From the NCBI GenBank assembly GCA_002501655.1, contig DANY01000002.1, positions 1 to 59,036 on the forward strand: a stretch of DNA of 59,036 nt. Reading direction: 5' to 3'. How positions within the stretch are numbered: position 1 is the first letter of the stretch; each line of letters begins with the position of its first letter. This document shows positions 43,968-53,483 of this stretch, in pieces. The position numbers and the translations under genes were made by a program. Below the pieces are notes generated by a model. The model ran no database searches. It worked only from the letters and a program-made list of their open reading frames with translations, and was not told where the DNA came from. The DNA is from Methanoculleus sp. UBA303 (GTDB lineage Archaea; Halobacteriota; Methanomicrobia; Methanomicrobiales; Methanoculleaceae).

Positions 43968-44579
43968 ATGGGTTCTCAATGGACAAAAGATAGCGTCTAT
44001 AGAAAGGCGATGAGCGCCGGATACCGGGCACGGGCCGCTTATAAGCTGTTGGAGATCCAGCAGAAGAGCGGGATCATAAGGCCGAGCGACAACGTCGTCG
44101 ACCTCGGGGCAGCGCCGGGCAGCTGGCTGCAGGTGCTCCGCGATCTGACCGGGGGGAAGGTCGTCGGCGTGGATCTCAACCCTATTGCGCCCATGGAAGG
44201 CGTCACCACCATCGTCGGGGATTTCACTGATCCCCTTGTCCAGGAGCGCATACGGGAGGAGGCCGGCGGCATCGTCAACGTTGTAGTCTGCGATGCCGCA
44301 CCGAAACTCTCCGGCCAGAAGAGTTACGACCAGGCTCGTGCAATTGGACTTGGCGAGGATGCCCTGGCGTTTGCCTGCACGATCCTGAAGCCCGGCGGCA
44401 ACATGGTGATAAAGTCGTTCCAGGGGGAACTCTTCGGGGACCTGATCGCCGAGGCAAGGAAGCATTTCTATTCCGTCCGCGGATATCGGACGAAGGCGTC
44501 ACGGAAAGGGAGTGCCGAGACCTACATTATTGCAAAGAATTTCAAGGGAACATGCGATGATCCTGAAGGACCCCTATAA
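43968..44579 (+). CDS. rlmE: 23S rRNA (uridine-2'-O)-methyltransferase RlmE/FtsJ
   Basis: A 203-residue SAM-dependent methyltransferase. The SAM motif is VDLGAAPGSW (44-53); the K-D-K-E catalytic set is visible as Lys26, Asp109, Lys149 and Glu184. It methylates a ribose in the peptidyl-transferase centre. ATG 43968 follows GGAGGGT; the frame opens at 43914. A TATA-like CTATACATAA lies at 43891-43900. The 3' end overlaps moaA by 23 bp. Confidence 0.93.
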   Translation: MGSQWTKDSVYRKAMSAGYRARAAYKLLEIQQKSGIIRPSDNVVDLGAAPGSWLQVLRDLTGGKVVGVDLNPIAPMEGVTTIVGDFTDPLVQERIREEAGGIVNVVVCDAAPKLSGQKSYDQARAIGLGEDALAFACTILKPGGNMVIKSFQGELFGDLIAEARKHFYSVRGYRTKASRKGSAETYIIAKNFKGTCDDPEGPL

Positions 44580-45435
44580 TCGGACCGTGACCAACCTCCG
44601 TATCAGTCTGACCTCCCGGTGCAACCTGCGGTGCATCTACTGCCACGCCGAGGGCGAGGTGAGCCCGAAGGAGCAGATGAGCACCGCGGATATCGCCGAA
44701 CTGATGCAGGTGGGCGCGCAGTTCGGCGTTAAAAACATCAAGTTCACCGGTGGGGAACCTCTGCTCCGCCGTGATCTCCTTGACATCGTCCGCTCCGTAC
44801 CGCCGGGCATTGAGTCCTCCATGACGACGAACGGGACGCTGCTTGCGGCAAAGGCAGCGGCGCTCAAGGAGGCCGGGCTTGCCCGGGTGAACGTCAGCCT
44901 CGATACGCTCCGCCCCGAGCGCTACAAAACCATAACGGGGAAGGACTGCCTCGCGGACGTTCTCGCCGGGATCGACGCCGCGATCGAGGTCGGCCTGACC
45001 CCGGTCAAACTCAACATGGTGCTCCTCGAGGGCATCAATGAGGATGAACTGGACGACTTCATGGCGTTCGTCCGGGGCAAAGAGAATCTCATCCTGCAGG
45101 TCATCGAGTTGATGGAGTTCAACGAGTGTAAATTCCACGGGGATGTGGACAGCGTCGAGCAGGACCTGAACGAGCGGGCAACACGGGTCGTCACCCGCAG
45201 GATGCACCACCGGAAGAAGTACTGTCTCGACGGCGCCGAGGTCGAGGTGGTCCGCCCACTCCATAACACGGAGTTCTGCGCATTCTGCAACCGTCTGCGC
45301 GTGACCTCAGACGGAAAACTCAAGCCCTGCCTCCTCCGGAGTGATAACTTGGTCGATATCCAGGGCAAGCACGGCAAGGAACTGGAAGACGCGTTCAGGG
45401 AAGCCGTCAGCAGGCGCAAGCCGTTCTTTGTTTGA
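44557..45435 (+). CDS. moaA: GTP 3',8-cyclase MoaA
   Basis: A 292-residue radical SAM enzyme that begins molybdopterin (and tungstopterin) cofactor synthesis, needed for formylmethanofuran and formate dehydrogenases. The N-terminal cluster cysteines are 22, 26 and 29 (CNLRCIYC), and the C-terminal cluster uses 241, 244 and 258 (CAFCNRL ... CLL). GGEP is at 65-68. The chain ends in RRKPFFV, without the terminal GG of bacterial MoaA; this is common in archaeal members as I recall. The start overlaps rlmE. Confidence 0.93.
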   Translation: MILKDPYNRTVTNLRISLTSRCNLRCIYCHAEGEVSPKEQMSTADIAELMQVGAQFGVKNIKFTGGEPLLRRDLLDIVRSVPPGIESSMTTNGTLLAAKAAALKEAGLARVNVSLDTLRPERYKTITGKDCLADVLAGIDAAIEVGLTPVKLNMVLLEGINEDELDDFMAFVRGKENLILQVIELMEFNECKFHGDVDSVEQDLNERATRVVTRRMHHRKKYCLDGAEVEVVRPLHNTEFCAFCNRLRVTSDGKLKPCLLRSDNLVDIQGKHGKELEDAFREAVSRRKPFFV

Positions 45436-45664
45436 AGCGGCTGTGCCCTGCAACGCCAACCGGAGTCCAGGCTCTACCAGGTGCGAGCAGCGCCGCCTGC
45501 CCTGGAGGGGCAACACCGATACGGTATCCCGCCCCGCCCCGGTCCAGGCACCGCCCCCTACACTGACCCCGGTCCCCCACCACCGGCCCCGCCCGGCATT
45601 TCCGGTTCCATCCCTGCCTGCATTGAAGGAGTACTTTTTGTACCACTCTCCCCAATAGGAGGGT

Positions 45665-46174
45665 ATGCTGGAAGTGAATGAGTATGCCCGTGCCATGCAG
45701 AAGCTGTACGGCAAATCGCTGATCCTGGAAAATCCCTCCGAGTTTCATCCAGTCCTGTACTTCTACTTCACCGATGCCCTCGCCCACATCGACTTCACCC
45801 TCGGCATCCAGGCTTACAACTACATGTCGCCCCGGAATATCATGAGCATGGAGTATATGCGGTGGCGCGTGGATGAGGAGAAGGCCGGCGAGCGGGCATA
45901 CTTCCCCGGGTTCATCAACTGGCTGAAGGATGAGCACCCGGAGAAGTTCGAGGAACTCCCGATGCTCTGGTCCGGCGTCTACGACCGCGACGACCCCGCC
46001 CAGTACCGGAGTTTCCGCATCGTGCTCAATCCCGACGATAAAAAGGCGATCCCGGCCAACTACCTCTCGACGTTCATCGATGAGTTCTTTGACCCGAAGT
46101 TCATCAAACAGATCTATAAGACCTCAACGCTCGCCCGCCTCTTCGATGAGTACGCGAGTAGCAGACCCGAATAA
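45665..46174 (+). CDS. Conserved hypothetical protein
   Basis: A 169-residue soluble protein, mostly helical, rich in aromatics (HPVLYFYFTDALAHIDFTLG ... YNYMSPRNI). No known motif, cysteine or membrane segment is evident. The ATG follows TAGGAGGG, a strong ribosome site. It is 20 bp upstream of the M20 peptidase gene and probably in one transcript with it. I do not recognise it beyond a likely methanogen-wide conserved family. The gap 45436-45664 before it is GC-rich and holds nothing I can name. Confidence 0.65.
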   Translation: MLEVNEYARAMQKLYGKSLILENPSEFHPVLYFYFTDALAHIDFTLGIQAYNYMSPRNIMSMEYMRWRVDEEKAGERAYFPGFINWLKDEHPEKFEELPMLWSGVYDRDDPAQYRSFRIVLNPDDKKAIPANYLSTFIDEFFDPKFIKQIYKTSTLARLFDEYASSRPE

Positions 46175-46194
46175 GGCTTCTGAGGAGACCACGC

Positions 46195-47364
46195 ATGGAT
46201 GTCGCTCGCCTCACCTCATCGCTCGTCCGGATCAGGAGTGAGAACCCGCCGGGGAGCACGGCTGATCTGATCGAGTTCATCAAGGAGTTCCTCGACTCGC
46301 TCGGCGTGAAGAGCCGCGTCGTCTCCCATCCGGGCGGGCGGGACGATCTCATCACGACCGAGCCTGATCCCCGCCTCCTCCTCTGCGGCCATGTGGATGT
46401 TGTCCCCGCAATCCCCGATGACTGGACGCACGACCCCCACAGCGGAGAGGTCGCTGAAGGCTACGTCTGGGGGAGAGGCGCCACCGACATGAAAGGGGGA
46501 TGCGCCGCCCTCCTCATCGCCTACCGGGATCTCGTCGAGAGCGGTGTCGCGCCGAAGGCGCAGTTCGCCTTCGTCTGCGATGAGGAGACCGGCGGCCCGT
46601 ACGGGATCCGGTCGCTGCTGGCAAAGAACCTGCTCCTGCCCCGCGACTGCCTGATAGCCGAACCGACGCCGGCGATGAGCCCGGCGGTCGGCCAGAAAGG
46701 CCTCTACCGGGTCGACCTCTCCTTCCGTGGCAGGCCGGGCCACAGTTCTCTCTATCCTATGGTTGGGAAGAGCGCCATCATGGCGGCGGTTGATCTCGTC
46801 GGCTACCTGCGGGAGGTCCATGCGCACCCGTTCCCGCCCGCCGAAGCCCTGCAGCCGCTCGTCGCACAGTCTGCCCGGGTCTTCCACGACGTCTTCGGGC
46901 TCGAGGGAGGAGACAACATCCTCACGAGGGTGATGTTCAACCCCGGAAGGATAGAGGGTGGGGAGAAGGCGAACATCGTGGCGGAGCAGTGCCGGATGGA
47001 ACTCGATATCCGGGTGCCGTGGGGGTGCTCTCTCGACGACCTGAAGAAGAGCATCGCCGAGCATGCCCCGGACGCCGCCATACGCGAGATGGATGCCGCC
47101 GAACCGACCCTGACGCCCCCGGACGCCCGGGTTGTCCGGACAGTCTGCCACGAAGTTAAACGGGTCTACGGCATGCCGGCGGTCCCGTTCCTCCAGTGGG
47201 CCGCAAGCGACGCGAAGTACCTCCGCGCCGAGGGCTTTGATGTCGTGGAGTATGGGCCCGGGGAGATCCCGACGCTGCACGCGGTGGACGAGCGGGTCTC
47301 CGTGGAGCAGCTTGAGAAGGCTGTGGATGTGTATCGGGGTGTTATTCGCGCGTATTCCGGGTGA
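46195..47364 (+). CDS. M20-family metallopeptidase
   Basis: A 389-residue di-zinc hydrolase of the ArgE/DapE/ACY1 group. Metal ligands are visible: H66 and D68 (CGHVDVVP), D98 (ATDMKGG), E130-E131 (CDEETGG), E156 (IAEPTP) and a final His (PTLHAVDE). The lid domain carries RGRPGHSS. Substrate in this group ranges from N-acyl amino acids to succinyl-diaminopimelate; methanogens generally use DapL, so a DapE role is uncertain. It follows the conserved hypothetical gene. Confidence 0.85.
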   Translation: MDVARLTSSLVRIRSENPPGSTADLIEFIKEFLDSLGVKSRVVSHPGGRDDLITTEPDPRLLLCGHVDVVPAIPDDWTHDPHSGEVAEGYVWGRGATDMKGGCAALLIAYRDLVESGVAPKAQFAFVCDEETGGPYGIRSLLAKNLLLPRDCLIAEPTPAMSPAVGQKGLYRVDLSFRGRPGHSSLYPMVGKSAIMAAVDLVGYLREVHAHPFPPAEALQPLVAQSARVFHDVFGLEGGDNILTRVMFNPGRIEGGEKANIVAEQCRMELDIRVPWGCSLDDLKKSIAEHAPDAAIREMDAAEPTLTPPDARVVRTVCHEVKRVYGMPAVPFLQWAASDAKYLRAEGFDVVEYGPGEIPTLHAVDERVSVEQLEKAVDVYRGVIRAYSG

Positions 47365-47479
47365 GGGGTTGTCGGCAGTCCAGCCGATATCTCCCATTTG
47401 TTACCGTCCTGGCGCGCCGGTCGCTCCGGCACCCGGAAAAAATGTTGTCCCCGGCACCTCCGACTGTCTTGCAAAACAA

Positions 47480-48784
47480 TTACATGCTCTTTTCATGATG
47501 GATCAGTGTCCAGACCACTCTCAGATCGGGATGTTTCAGAGAGATCCAGACCATGCCGAAAGCAGCGAGCAGCAGGATGAACTTGATCGTAAAGAAGAGG
47601 AACGGGACTGAGGCGAGCGGACTGCTATCCCCGACGAAATATCCGTCATTGATGTAGATGGACCTGTAAAGGATGGGAAACTCAAGATACACCCACGCCT
47701 GGATTGCGTAGAAGAGCGCTATCTCCTTGTAGGAACGAGCCAGGAATATGGCAAGGAACGGCGTGATCCAGAGGAGATACTGCGGGCTGAAGACCTTATT
47801 GAATATGACGAACGCAAACGTGCTGAAGAAGAGGAACGCGCAGAGATACTCAGCGCTGGTATTCTTTGCCGAGTAATAATACCCCAGAAGGAATATCTGG
47901 ACGACAGCCATCAGCAGGAGCGAAACCTGTGCGAAGAACGAGAGCCCGAGAACGTTCTCAAGGGCGAAGTCGACATAGTAGCAGAAACTGTGAGCCAGGG
48001 CGGTTCTTCCGGTGTGCGCCGTATACGTCGCGAGGAACACCGAACTGTTCAGCACCGCAAACGGCAGGGTTATTATGAGAAGCAGAGCTGCTGATGCGAT
48101 GATATGGCGGCCGATGGTCCGTGGGTCCCTGCCGCTCATGTACTCGTGAAGGGCGAAGTACGGTATCGCGAGACCCGGGAACCATTTGGCCAGGAACCCG
48201 GCGACCGCTGAGAGGTAACCGCAGATCTCCTTCCGGTAAATAAAGAGGAACAGTGAGAGCATCAGGAGAAATGTCGGAAAGGCGTCGTATTTCGTCAGCA
48301 CAAAATACGCTGATGAGAATGCCGTTGCAGAAAGCACTCCCGAGATGAAAGCGCATCTCTGGTCGGATACCCTCAACGCGATGAGATATACAAGCAGGGT
48401 TGTTAGAATATCAAAAATCGACATGAACACCTGGTGCGCAACAAGGTACGTCGATGGGTCCCCTGTCAGCACGGTGAAGATGAGCGGAACCAGGATCACA
48501 ACCAGCGATAACTGTGGGTACTCAAGAGAGAAGTCTACATAGGGTATCGCTCCCCCGAGGACCTGCATCGCGTACCGGTAATATACCGATACATCGAAGA
48601 TGTCGACAAACGAGTGAAAGATCCCGGTCGTGAAAAGTACCACGGCGACCTTTGTGATGATCGATAGGGCAATAAGCATTGCAAAGTGTTCCCGAAATTT
48701 CGAGAACTCTTTCTCTGAGAACCTTATGCCCAGCACACTCTTTTCCCGGGCTGTATCGTCGTACTGGCCCCTCACGCGGCTCAT
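47480..48784 (-). CDS. GT-C fold membrane glycosyltransferase, DUF2029-like
   Basis: A 434-residue protein with about ten membrane helices. Typical GT-C features are the first-loop region FVDIFDVSVYYRYA with an Asp motif, FSLEYPQLSL, and FSPQYLLWITPFLAIFL. These resemble mannosyltransferases of the GT87/DUF2029 family that use polyprenyl-phosphate sugars. It is less GC-rich than its neighbours, as membrane genes often are, or transferred. It is co-directional with the two glycosyltransferases downstream of 49132, separated by 347 bp. Confidence 0.78.
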   Translation of the reverse strand: MSRVRGQYDDTAREKSVLGIRFSEKEFSKFREHFAMLIALSIITKVAVVLFTTGIFHSFVDIFDVSVYYRYAMQVLGGAIPYVDFSLEYPQLSLVVILVPLIFTVLTGDPSTYLVAHQVFMSIFDILTTLLVYLIALRVSDQRCAFISGVLSATAFSSAYFVLTKYDAFPTFLLMLSLFLFIYRKEICGYLSAVAGFLAKWFPGLAIPYFALHEYMSGRDPRTIGRHIIASAALLLIITLPFAVLNSSVFLATYTAHTGRTALAHSFCYYVDFALENVLGLSFFAQVSLLLMAVVQIFLLGYYYSAKNTSAEYLCAFLFFSTFAFVIFNKVFSPQYLLWITPFLAIFLARSYKEIALFYAIQAWVYLEFPILYRSIYINDGYFVGDSSPLASVPFLFFTIKFILLLAAFGMVWISLKHPDLRVVWTLIHHEKSM

Positions 48785-49131
48785 AATGCTTTTAAGTACA
48801 CCCGACTGCAGATAACGCTATCCAAATGTATTGCGATGACGTACCGGTCAACTCATGGAGATCGATCCTGATTGGAATGATCCTTCCTCCCGTGGACGGG
48901 TATGGTCGGCCGGAAGGGGCCTTCCTTCCCGGTAATGCGGGGGTCTCACCGATGAACCGGCTCACGGCAGAGCGGGCAACTACTATACGGGCGATGGGTA
49001 AAACGATATCCGGGCCCCGGCCTGACTCCCTCCGGGGTGGAGTGAACTGAGCGATTGTAACTAACCTTGCAGCGATTGGAGGCCGGGAGACTCTCCCGCA
49101 GTCCCTGGAGGCAAGGGGACTTTCTCGAAGA
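48785..49131. other. Intergenic region within the glycosyltransferase cluster
   Basis: A 347-bp gap. It contains the small palindromes GGAAGGGGCCTTCC (near 48909) and GGGAGACTCTCCC (near 49086), the latter possibly ending the DPM-GtrA transcript. A 74-codon plus-strand ORF (48826-49050) has no ribosome site, no family and overlaps the palindromes. I see no gene here. Confidence 0.4.
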
Positions 49132-50247
49132 CTATGTCTCTTTCCAGGTATAGTGCCTGTTCACCGCATAATTCCAGATAAACGCGATGAGTATTCCGGC
49201 GAGGTTCGCGACGAGGTAGTAGACTCCGGCAACATCCGCGAGGAGGTAGAGGATGGCCATATTGATGACGAGCCCGCCCATAGAGACCGCCTGGAACGAC
49301 CCGAACCGTTGGATCTTCCGCTCGAGCCTGAGATTATCTGCGGCCCCGAACGTCCAGATGTCGTTCCAGACAAAGTTGTTCACGATCGAGAGTTCGATTG
49401 CAATCGCGGCGGAGATGAGATAGTAGAGGCCGGCAACCTCGGTCAGGGCGTAGAGGAGCCCCATGTTGACGAGGATCCCGGAGAGCCCAACGAGGCCGAA
49501 CCGGACGATCTTTGTCCACTCATCCCAGACCGGTCCGGCCCGGCGGGTTATCGAGAAGCGGGCGATGCCGGCGCACTGCCGGAGGTAGTCCACCATCGTA
49601 TCCGGCCTGAGTTTGCTCGTCCCCTCCGCGCGGTCCTTAAAGATGAAGGGGATCTCGACGAACGAGTGCCACCGGCCCTTGCCGAGGACCTCCATCAGGA
49701 TTTTGTATCCCCGCGGCGTGAGCGGAGCGCCGAAAACGACCTCACGCCGAACGGCAAAGAACCCGCTCACGGGGTCGGTGACCTCCGGGAAGAGGATACG
49801 CCCAAACACCGTGGCCCCGAACGATATGACCCTTCGTGCAAGCGGCCACTGCTCGATATCTCCGCCCTTCATATACCGGCTCCCGATGGCGATATCGGCG
49901 CCGCCGCGTATCGCCTCGTAGAAGCGGGGTATGAGTTCCGGCGGGTGCGAGAAATCGGCGTCTATAACCTGGAGGATCTCTGAGCGCGCCGCACCGAATC
50001 CCTCGACGACCGACTGGGAGAGGCCGTGGTCCTCCCTCCGCACGATCAGGCGCACGTTGTCACTCTGGCTAGCGATCTCCTGCACGATCTCGATCGTGCG
50101 GTCTTTTGAGGAGTCGTCAACCACCAGGACCTCGCCGCGGATGCCGCTCCTCCGGAAGACATCGTTGACCGCATCGATGATCGCGGCGATGTTCTCCTCC
50201 TCATTGAACGTCGGGATGATCACCGTCAGGTCGTATACGTCAGCCAT
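49132..50247 (-). CDS. Dolichol-phosphate sugar transferase with GtrA domain
   Basis: A 371-residue fusion: a GT2 glycosyltransferase of the Dpm1/PglF type (1 to about 230; DxD at 96-98 in VIDADFSHPP, with VVDDSSKDRT) and a C-terminal GtrA domain with four membrane helices. The enzyme charges a polyprenyl phosphate with a sugar, probably mannose or glucose, and the GtrA part may flip or anchor it. It is 9 bp after the GT39-like gene, so both are co-expressed. This combined form is common in archaea. Confidence 0.88.
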   Translation of the reverse strand: MADVYDLTVIIPTFNEEENIAAIIDAVNDVFRRSGIRGEVLVVDDSSKDRTIEIVQEIASQSDNVRLIVRREDHGLSQSVVEGFGAARSEILQVIDADFSHPPELIPRFYEAIRGGADIAIGSRYMKGGDIEQWPLARRVISFGATVFGRILFPEVTDPVSGFFAVRREVVFGAPLTPRGYKILMEVLGKGRWHSFVEIPFIFKDRAEGTSKLRPDTMVDYLRQCAGIARFSITRRAGPVWDEWTKIVRFGLVGLSGILVNMGLLYALTEVAGLYYLISAAIAIELSIVNNFVWNDIWTFGAADNLRLERKIQRFGSFQAVSMGGLVINMAILYLLADVAGVYYLVANLAGILIAFIWNYAVNRHYTWKET

Positions 50248-50256
50248 TGTGCACCC

Positions 50257-51777
50257 CTAGGCTGATGTGAAGAGGTAGATTCCCATGCGCTGCCCGGCGA
50301 ACGCTGCGTTCCCGTCAAGCCAGCCCACTGCATCCCCGGTGGGGTCCGCAGCAAAGATATCGGTGGTCACCACGTAGAACGCACGCCGGTCGGGGTACCG
50401 GTCCCGGATATCTTCGAGATCCTTCACGGTTGTCGCCCCGAGTTCGAGGGTTCGGTCGGTCGTGTTGCTGTAGTAGTAGTCGAGCGGCTGCGCCATATAC
50501 GGCGGCAGCACGACGACAAGGTCGCCTTCCCCCGTCATCCCCCCGAGCTCCGCGGAGAATCCCCGCCAGTCGTTCTTCTGGGGCGTTGTGTAATAGGTCG
50601 ATAGAAAGGGGACGCTCACGAGGACCGCCGCCGCGACAGCAAGGTAGACCGCCCTCCTGTCTCTCACGAGGGCATAGAGCCCGGGATACGCCGACGCAAT
50701 ACCGACGAAGTAGACCGGAAGGAGGTAGATGAGGTAGCGGGGTATCATCGGCATCCTTGAGGAGAGGATGAGGCTTGCCACGAGCGGGAGGACCATCATG
50801 AAGATGAGGAGGAGTGCCCCGTCTCTGTCCTCGCGCCAGGTGTAGGCGACGCCGAGCACGAAGAGGAGGATGAAGGGTACCAGGATGAGGTCGCTGAACC
50901 CTGATACCTGGAGGAGGGTCTGGTAGATGACATCGAGTCCCTGGATGCCGAACGTCGGGGTGGACGAAGTCCTCACGAGAAAGAGATTGACCGTTACGAT
51001 GAGCAGAGGAAGGCTTGCGACGACGAACGCGACGACCGAGAAAGCCAGGTTTCTCGCGTTCCGGACGTCATGCCGGAACTCGCCGGCGCGGGTGAGGAGG
51101 GCGTGGAGGATGAGGACGGCGACCGGCACGATGGCGTAGAAGTGCATCCAGAAGGCGACCGCGGAGAAGAGCCCGAAGAGGACCCATGAACGGGCCTCGT
51201 TCGACCGGCTTGCTCTTACGTAGAAGAGCAGCGCAAGGGAGAAGAAGAAGAGCATCGGGGCGTATGCTCGGGCTTCCTGCGAGTAGAAGATGTGGAAGGG
51301 CGAGAACGTGAGGAGAGCAGCGGCGATGAGCCCGATATTTCGGTCCCGGAACTCCTTTCCGATGAGATACACAACCGGGATCGTCAGAACGCCGAGGAGT
51401 GCGGGGAGGAGGCGGAGCACGAACTCGCTATCCCCGAAGAGGAGCATCCCGTGCTCCAGCCAGTAGAAGAGCGGCGGGTTGAACTCCCCGCCGGCGGTGC
51501 TCTCCCAGATGCCGATGAGCGACTGTCGGGCAAACGTGAGGGTCGAAGCCTCGTCGAGCCAGAGCGAGTTCCAGCCGAGGTTGTAGAACCGGAGGAGAAA
51601 CCCGACGAGCGTCAGCCCGATGAGGGCCTGCAGGTACCTGCTGGTTTTGACAGACGCCACGAGGGTATCGAAGGAAAGAGCCTGCGATGCTGCTGGAGTG
51701 GGGTTGCCGGCGTCAAGATCTCCGCCGTCATACGTCTCGACCTCACGCTTTGTCCGTTTCCCCTGCTTTCTGCCCAT
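50257..51777 (-). CDS. PMT-type (GT39-like) membrane glycosyltransferase
   Basis: A 506-residue GT-C enzyme. The key first-loop motif is WLDEA (Asp75-Glu76), with GGEFNPPLFYWL and FYSQEARAYAP characteristic of ArnT/PMT-like glycosyltransferases that use a polyprenyl-phosphate sugar. The N-terminal 45 residues are basic and low-complexity. About 11 membrane helices follow. It is first in the pair with the GT2-GtrA enzyme, which could supply its donor. Confidence 0.85.
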   Translation of the reverse strand: MGRKQGKRTKREVETYDGGDLDAGNPTPAASQALSFDTLVASVKTSRYLQALIGLTLVGFLLRFYNLGWNSLWLDEASTLTFARQSLIGIWESTAGGEFNPPLFYWLEHGMLLFGDSEFVLRLLPALLGVLTIPVVYLIGKEFRDRNIGLIAAALLTFSPFHIFYSQEARAYAPMLFFFSLALLFYVRASRSNEARSWVLFGLFSAVAFWMHFYAIVPVAVLILHALLTRAGEFRHDVRNARNLAFSVVAFVVASLPLLIVTVNLFLVRTSSTPTFGIQGLDVIYQTLLQVSGFSDLILVPFILLFVLGVAYTWREDRDGALLLIFMMVLPLVASLILSSRMPMIPRYLIYLLPVYFVGIASAYPGLYALVRDRRAVYLAVAAAVLVSVPFLSTYYTTPQKNDWRGFSAELGGMTGEGDLVVVLPPYMAQPLDYYYSNTTDRTLELGATTVKDLEDIRDRYPDRRAFYVVTTDIFAADPTGDAVGWLDGNAAFAGQRMGIYLFTSA

Positions 51778-51849
51778 GTTTAATCATCAGTCATTGACTG
51801 CAAACGCTGATATACGTTACTGGATGCTTCAGGCAGGTATCAGGGACGT

Positions 51850-53145
51850 TTGACACTCTCCCCGGGCTAAAGCCGGGAGATTCTTGTTTCGTTGACCGGG
51901 ACTTGCACCGCCAGACTTGGCGGTGTAGCGGTTCTGATCTCCACAAGCGTCGATTCGGGTGTGCCCCACCCTACGGCTGCTCGTTTCAGAATATTCTGTG
52001 CGGCATTCAGATCTCGCGGGACGGTATACCCACAGACCGGACAACAATGGGTCCGCTGCCAGAGGTCTTTCTTCTCCCGGTGCCCGCAGAGGAAACAGTC
52101 CTGGGTCGTATACGCTGGATCAATGAGGTGGACATACTTACCAGCATTCGCAGCTTTGTAGCGTATGAACTCTCTTGCCTTGTACCACGCGGCATCGAGA
52201 ATAGATCTGGATCTGCCGCGGAGTTTCGCGTCCAGCGACTCAACCATCGGTTTGATGTTCAGGTGTTCCAGAGCGATGTGATCATATCGATCAACATAGT
52301 ACCGGCTCCACGTGTGCAGGAAATCGTTTCTCCGGTTCTCCACCTGCTCGTGGATCCGGGCAACCCTGACCCGCTGCTTGCGGCGGTTCCTGCTGCCCTT
52401 CACTGCCCGGGACAACTTTCGCTGAGCACGCCGCAACCGTTTTGCCGACTTCCTGACGTTGTGCGGGTGCTCGAAGACCACTCCGTCGGTATCGGTGGAG
52501 AAGTTCTCCAGATTCAGGTCGATCCCGACCGCCCGGGTGCCGGTCGTCGGTTCGGGCGTGTCCGGAGTCTCGGAGATGATCGCCACAAACCACTGGTGAG
52601 CAGGCGTGTGCTTGATCACGATCTGCTTGATCCGCCCGGGTACCGGGCGGCTGAGCTCGATCGGCATCTCTCCGATCTTGCTCAGCCAGAGGCGGTTCCC
52701 CGTGAGTTTGAACCCGCTTTGCTCGTAGATCATCGAGTGAAGCCACTTCTTCCGCAGCTTGCCGACCTTCCTCCCCTTTGCCTTCAGTCCTCTTAGGGCA
52801 ATCAGGTTGTGAACGATCTGCTGAACCACGTTCTGCAGAACCTTGCTGTGGACTTCCTTCAACTCAGGGTACTCTTCTTTCAGCTTCGGGAGACAGGAAT
52901 CCCGGTATACCTTGTTCTCAAGACACCAATGCCGGACAAAGGAGCACCTCGCAAACCCGGTGAACAGCCGCTGCTCAACGGCGTGAGAGGGGTATGCTCG
53001 GTACCGGGTGACGTGTCGCATTCCAGACTCCACGAATCCGTGAGTGCTCATCAGGCTATAATCTATCCCGCGTGGGGTGAAAGTGTACAGACCCGGGGGT
53101 GCAATTCAGCCCCACGGCTCAAGTCGGGGGCTTGCTTGCACCCCG
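51850..53145 (-). mobile_element. TnpB-only IS200/IS605-type (IS1341-like) insertion element
   Basis: The tnpB gene is flanked by GC-rich hairpins typical of this family. The right end (51858-51879) pairs CTCCC with GGGAG and GGCT with AGCC. The left end has the outer stem GGGGTGCAA (53096-53104) against TTGCACCCC (53136-53144), enclosing GCCCC/GGGGC. No tnpA is present, so it depends on a transposase in trans or is immobile. Exact ends are uncertain by a few bases because the family does not make target duplications. Confidence 0.75.
51867..53021 (-). CDS. tnpB: TnpB RNA-guided nuclease (OrfB)
   Basis: A 384-residue RuvC-like nuclease. The catalytic triad is complete: Asp168 (AVGIDLN), Glu252 (IALEHLN) and Asp337 (PRDLNAAQN). 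The zinc ribbon cysteines are CFLC and CPVC near 309-312 and 327-330. It would cut DNA with a guide RNA made from the element's right end. ATG 53021 (MRHVTRYRAYPS) starts the domain; an upstream ATG at 53051 adds ten residues. The C-terminus runs into the right-end hairpin, as usual for archaeal IS1341 relatives. Confidence 0.93.
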   Translation of the reverse strand: MRHVTRYRAYPSHAVEQRLFTGFARCSFVRHWCLENKVYRDSCLPKLKEEYPELKEVHSKVLQNVVQQIVHNLIALRGLKAKGRKVGKLRKKWLHSMIYEQSGFKLTGNRLWLSKIGEMPIELSRPVPGRIKQIVIKHTPAHQWFVAIISETPDTPEPTTGTRAVGIDLNLENFSTDTDGVVFEHPHNVRKSAKRLRRAQRKLSRAVKGSRNRRKQRVRVARIHEQVENRRNDFLHTWSRYYVDRYDHIALEHLNIKPMVESLDAKLRGRSRSILDAAWYKAREFIRYKAANAGKYVHLIDPAYTTQDCFLCGHREKKDLWQRTHCCPVCGYTVPRDLNAAQNILKRAAVGWGTPESTLVEIRTATPPSLAVQVPVNETRISRL

Positions 53146-53483
53146 AAAACCCCGGATCTGTAAATCCCTTTTGCCGGGATATTTGGACATCGTACGTCAC
53201 AGGTGCCTTGCAGGCAGCATACAGGAGCCCGGCACCGTGGCCGATTCTTTTTCCGTCGTGTACTCAACACGACGTCCCCTGCGGATGATCACCCTCGAAG
53301 AGGGGGCTGTTCTTCTTTCAGAATGACTGTGCCGGATGCCCGGGAGGCGCAATTATTGAATCAGCCAGGGATTTCGGCTATAAATGCAGTCCTTACATAT
53401 ATTTGGGGTATAAAATATTTCTCTGAGAATCTGAGAGTAAAAACATAAATATCCCTTTGCATAATTCCTCTACGGTGACCTGG
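53146..53483 (+). promoter_or_regulatory. Gap between IS element and lipoprotein gene
   Basis: A perfect 8-bp stem CGTCGTGT (53254-53261) with ACACGACG (53267-53274) is preceded by a T-rich run; it could be a terminator-like or protein-binding hairpin. An AT-rich zone (53380-53456) contains several TATA-like elements (TATATATTTGG near 53397, TATAAAATATT near 53409, ACATAAATATCC near 53443). No gene is seen. Confidence 0.4.

Noticed and set aside
45400..45435. MoaA lacking the terminal GG pair of bacterial enzymes
   Set aside because: As I recall, euryarchaeal MoaA proteins commonly end this way, so it is not evidence of damage.
48826..49050. 74-codon plus-strand ORF in the glycosyltransferase gap
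   Set aside because: No ribosome site, no homology I recognise, and it spans palindromic DNA.
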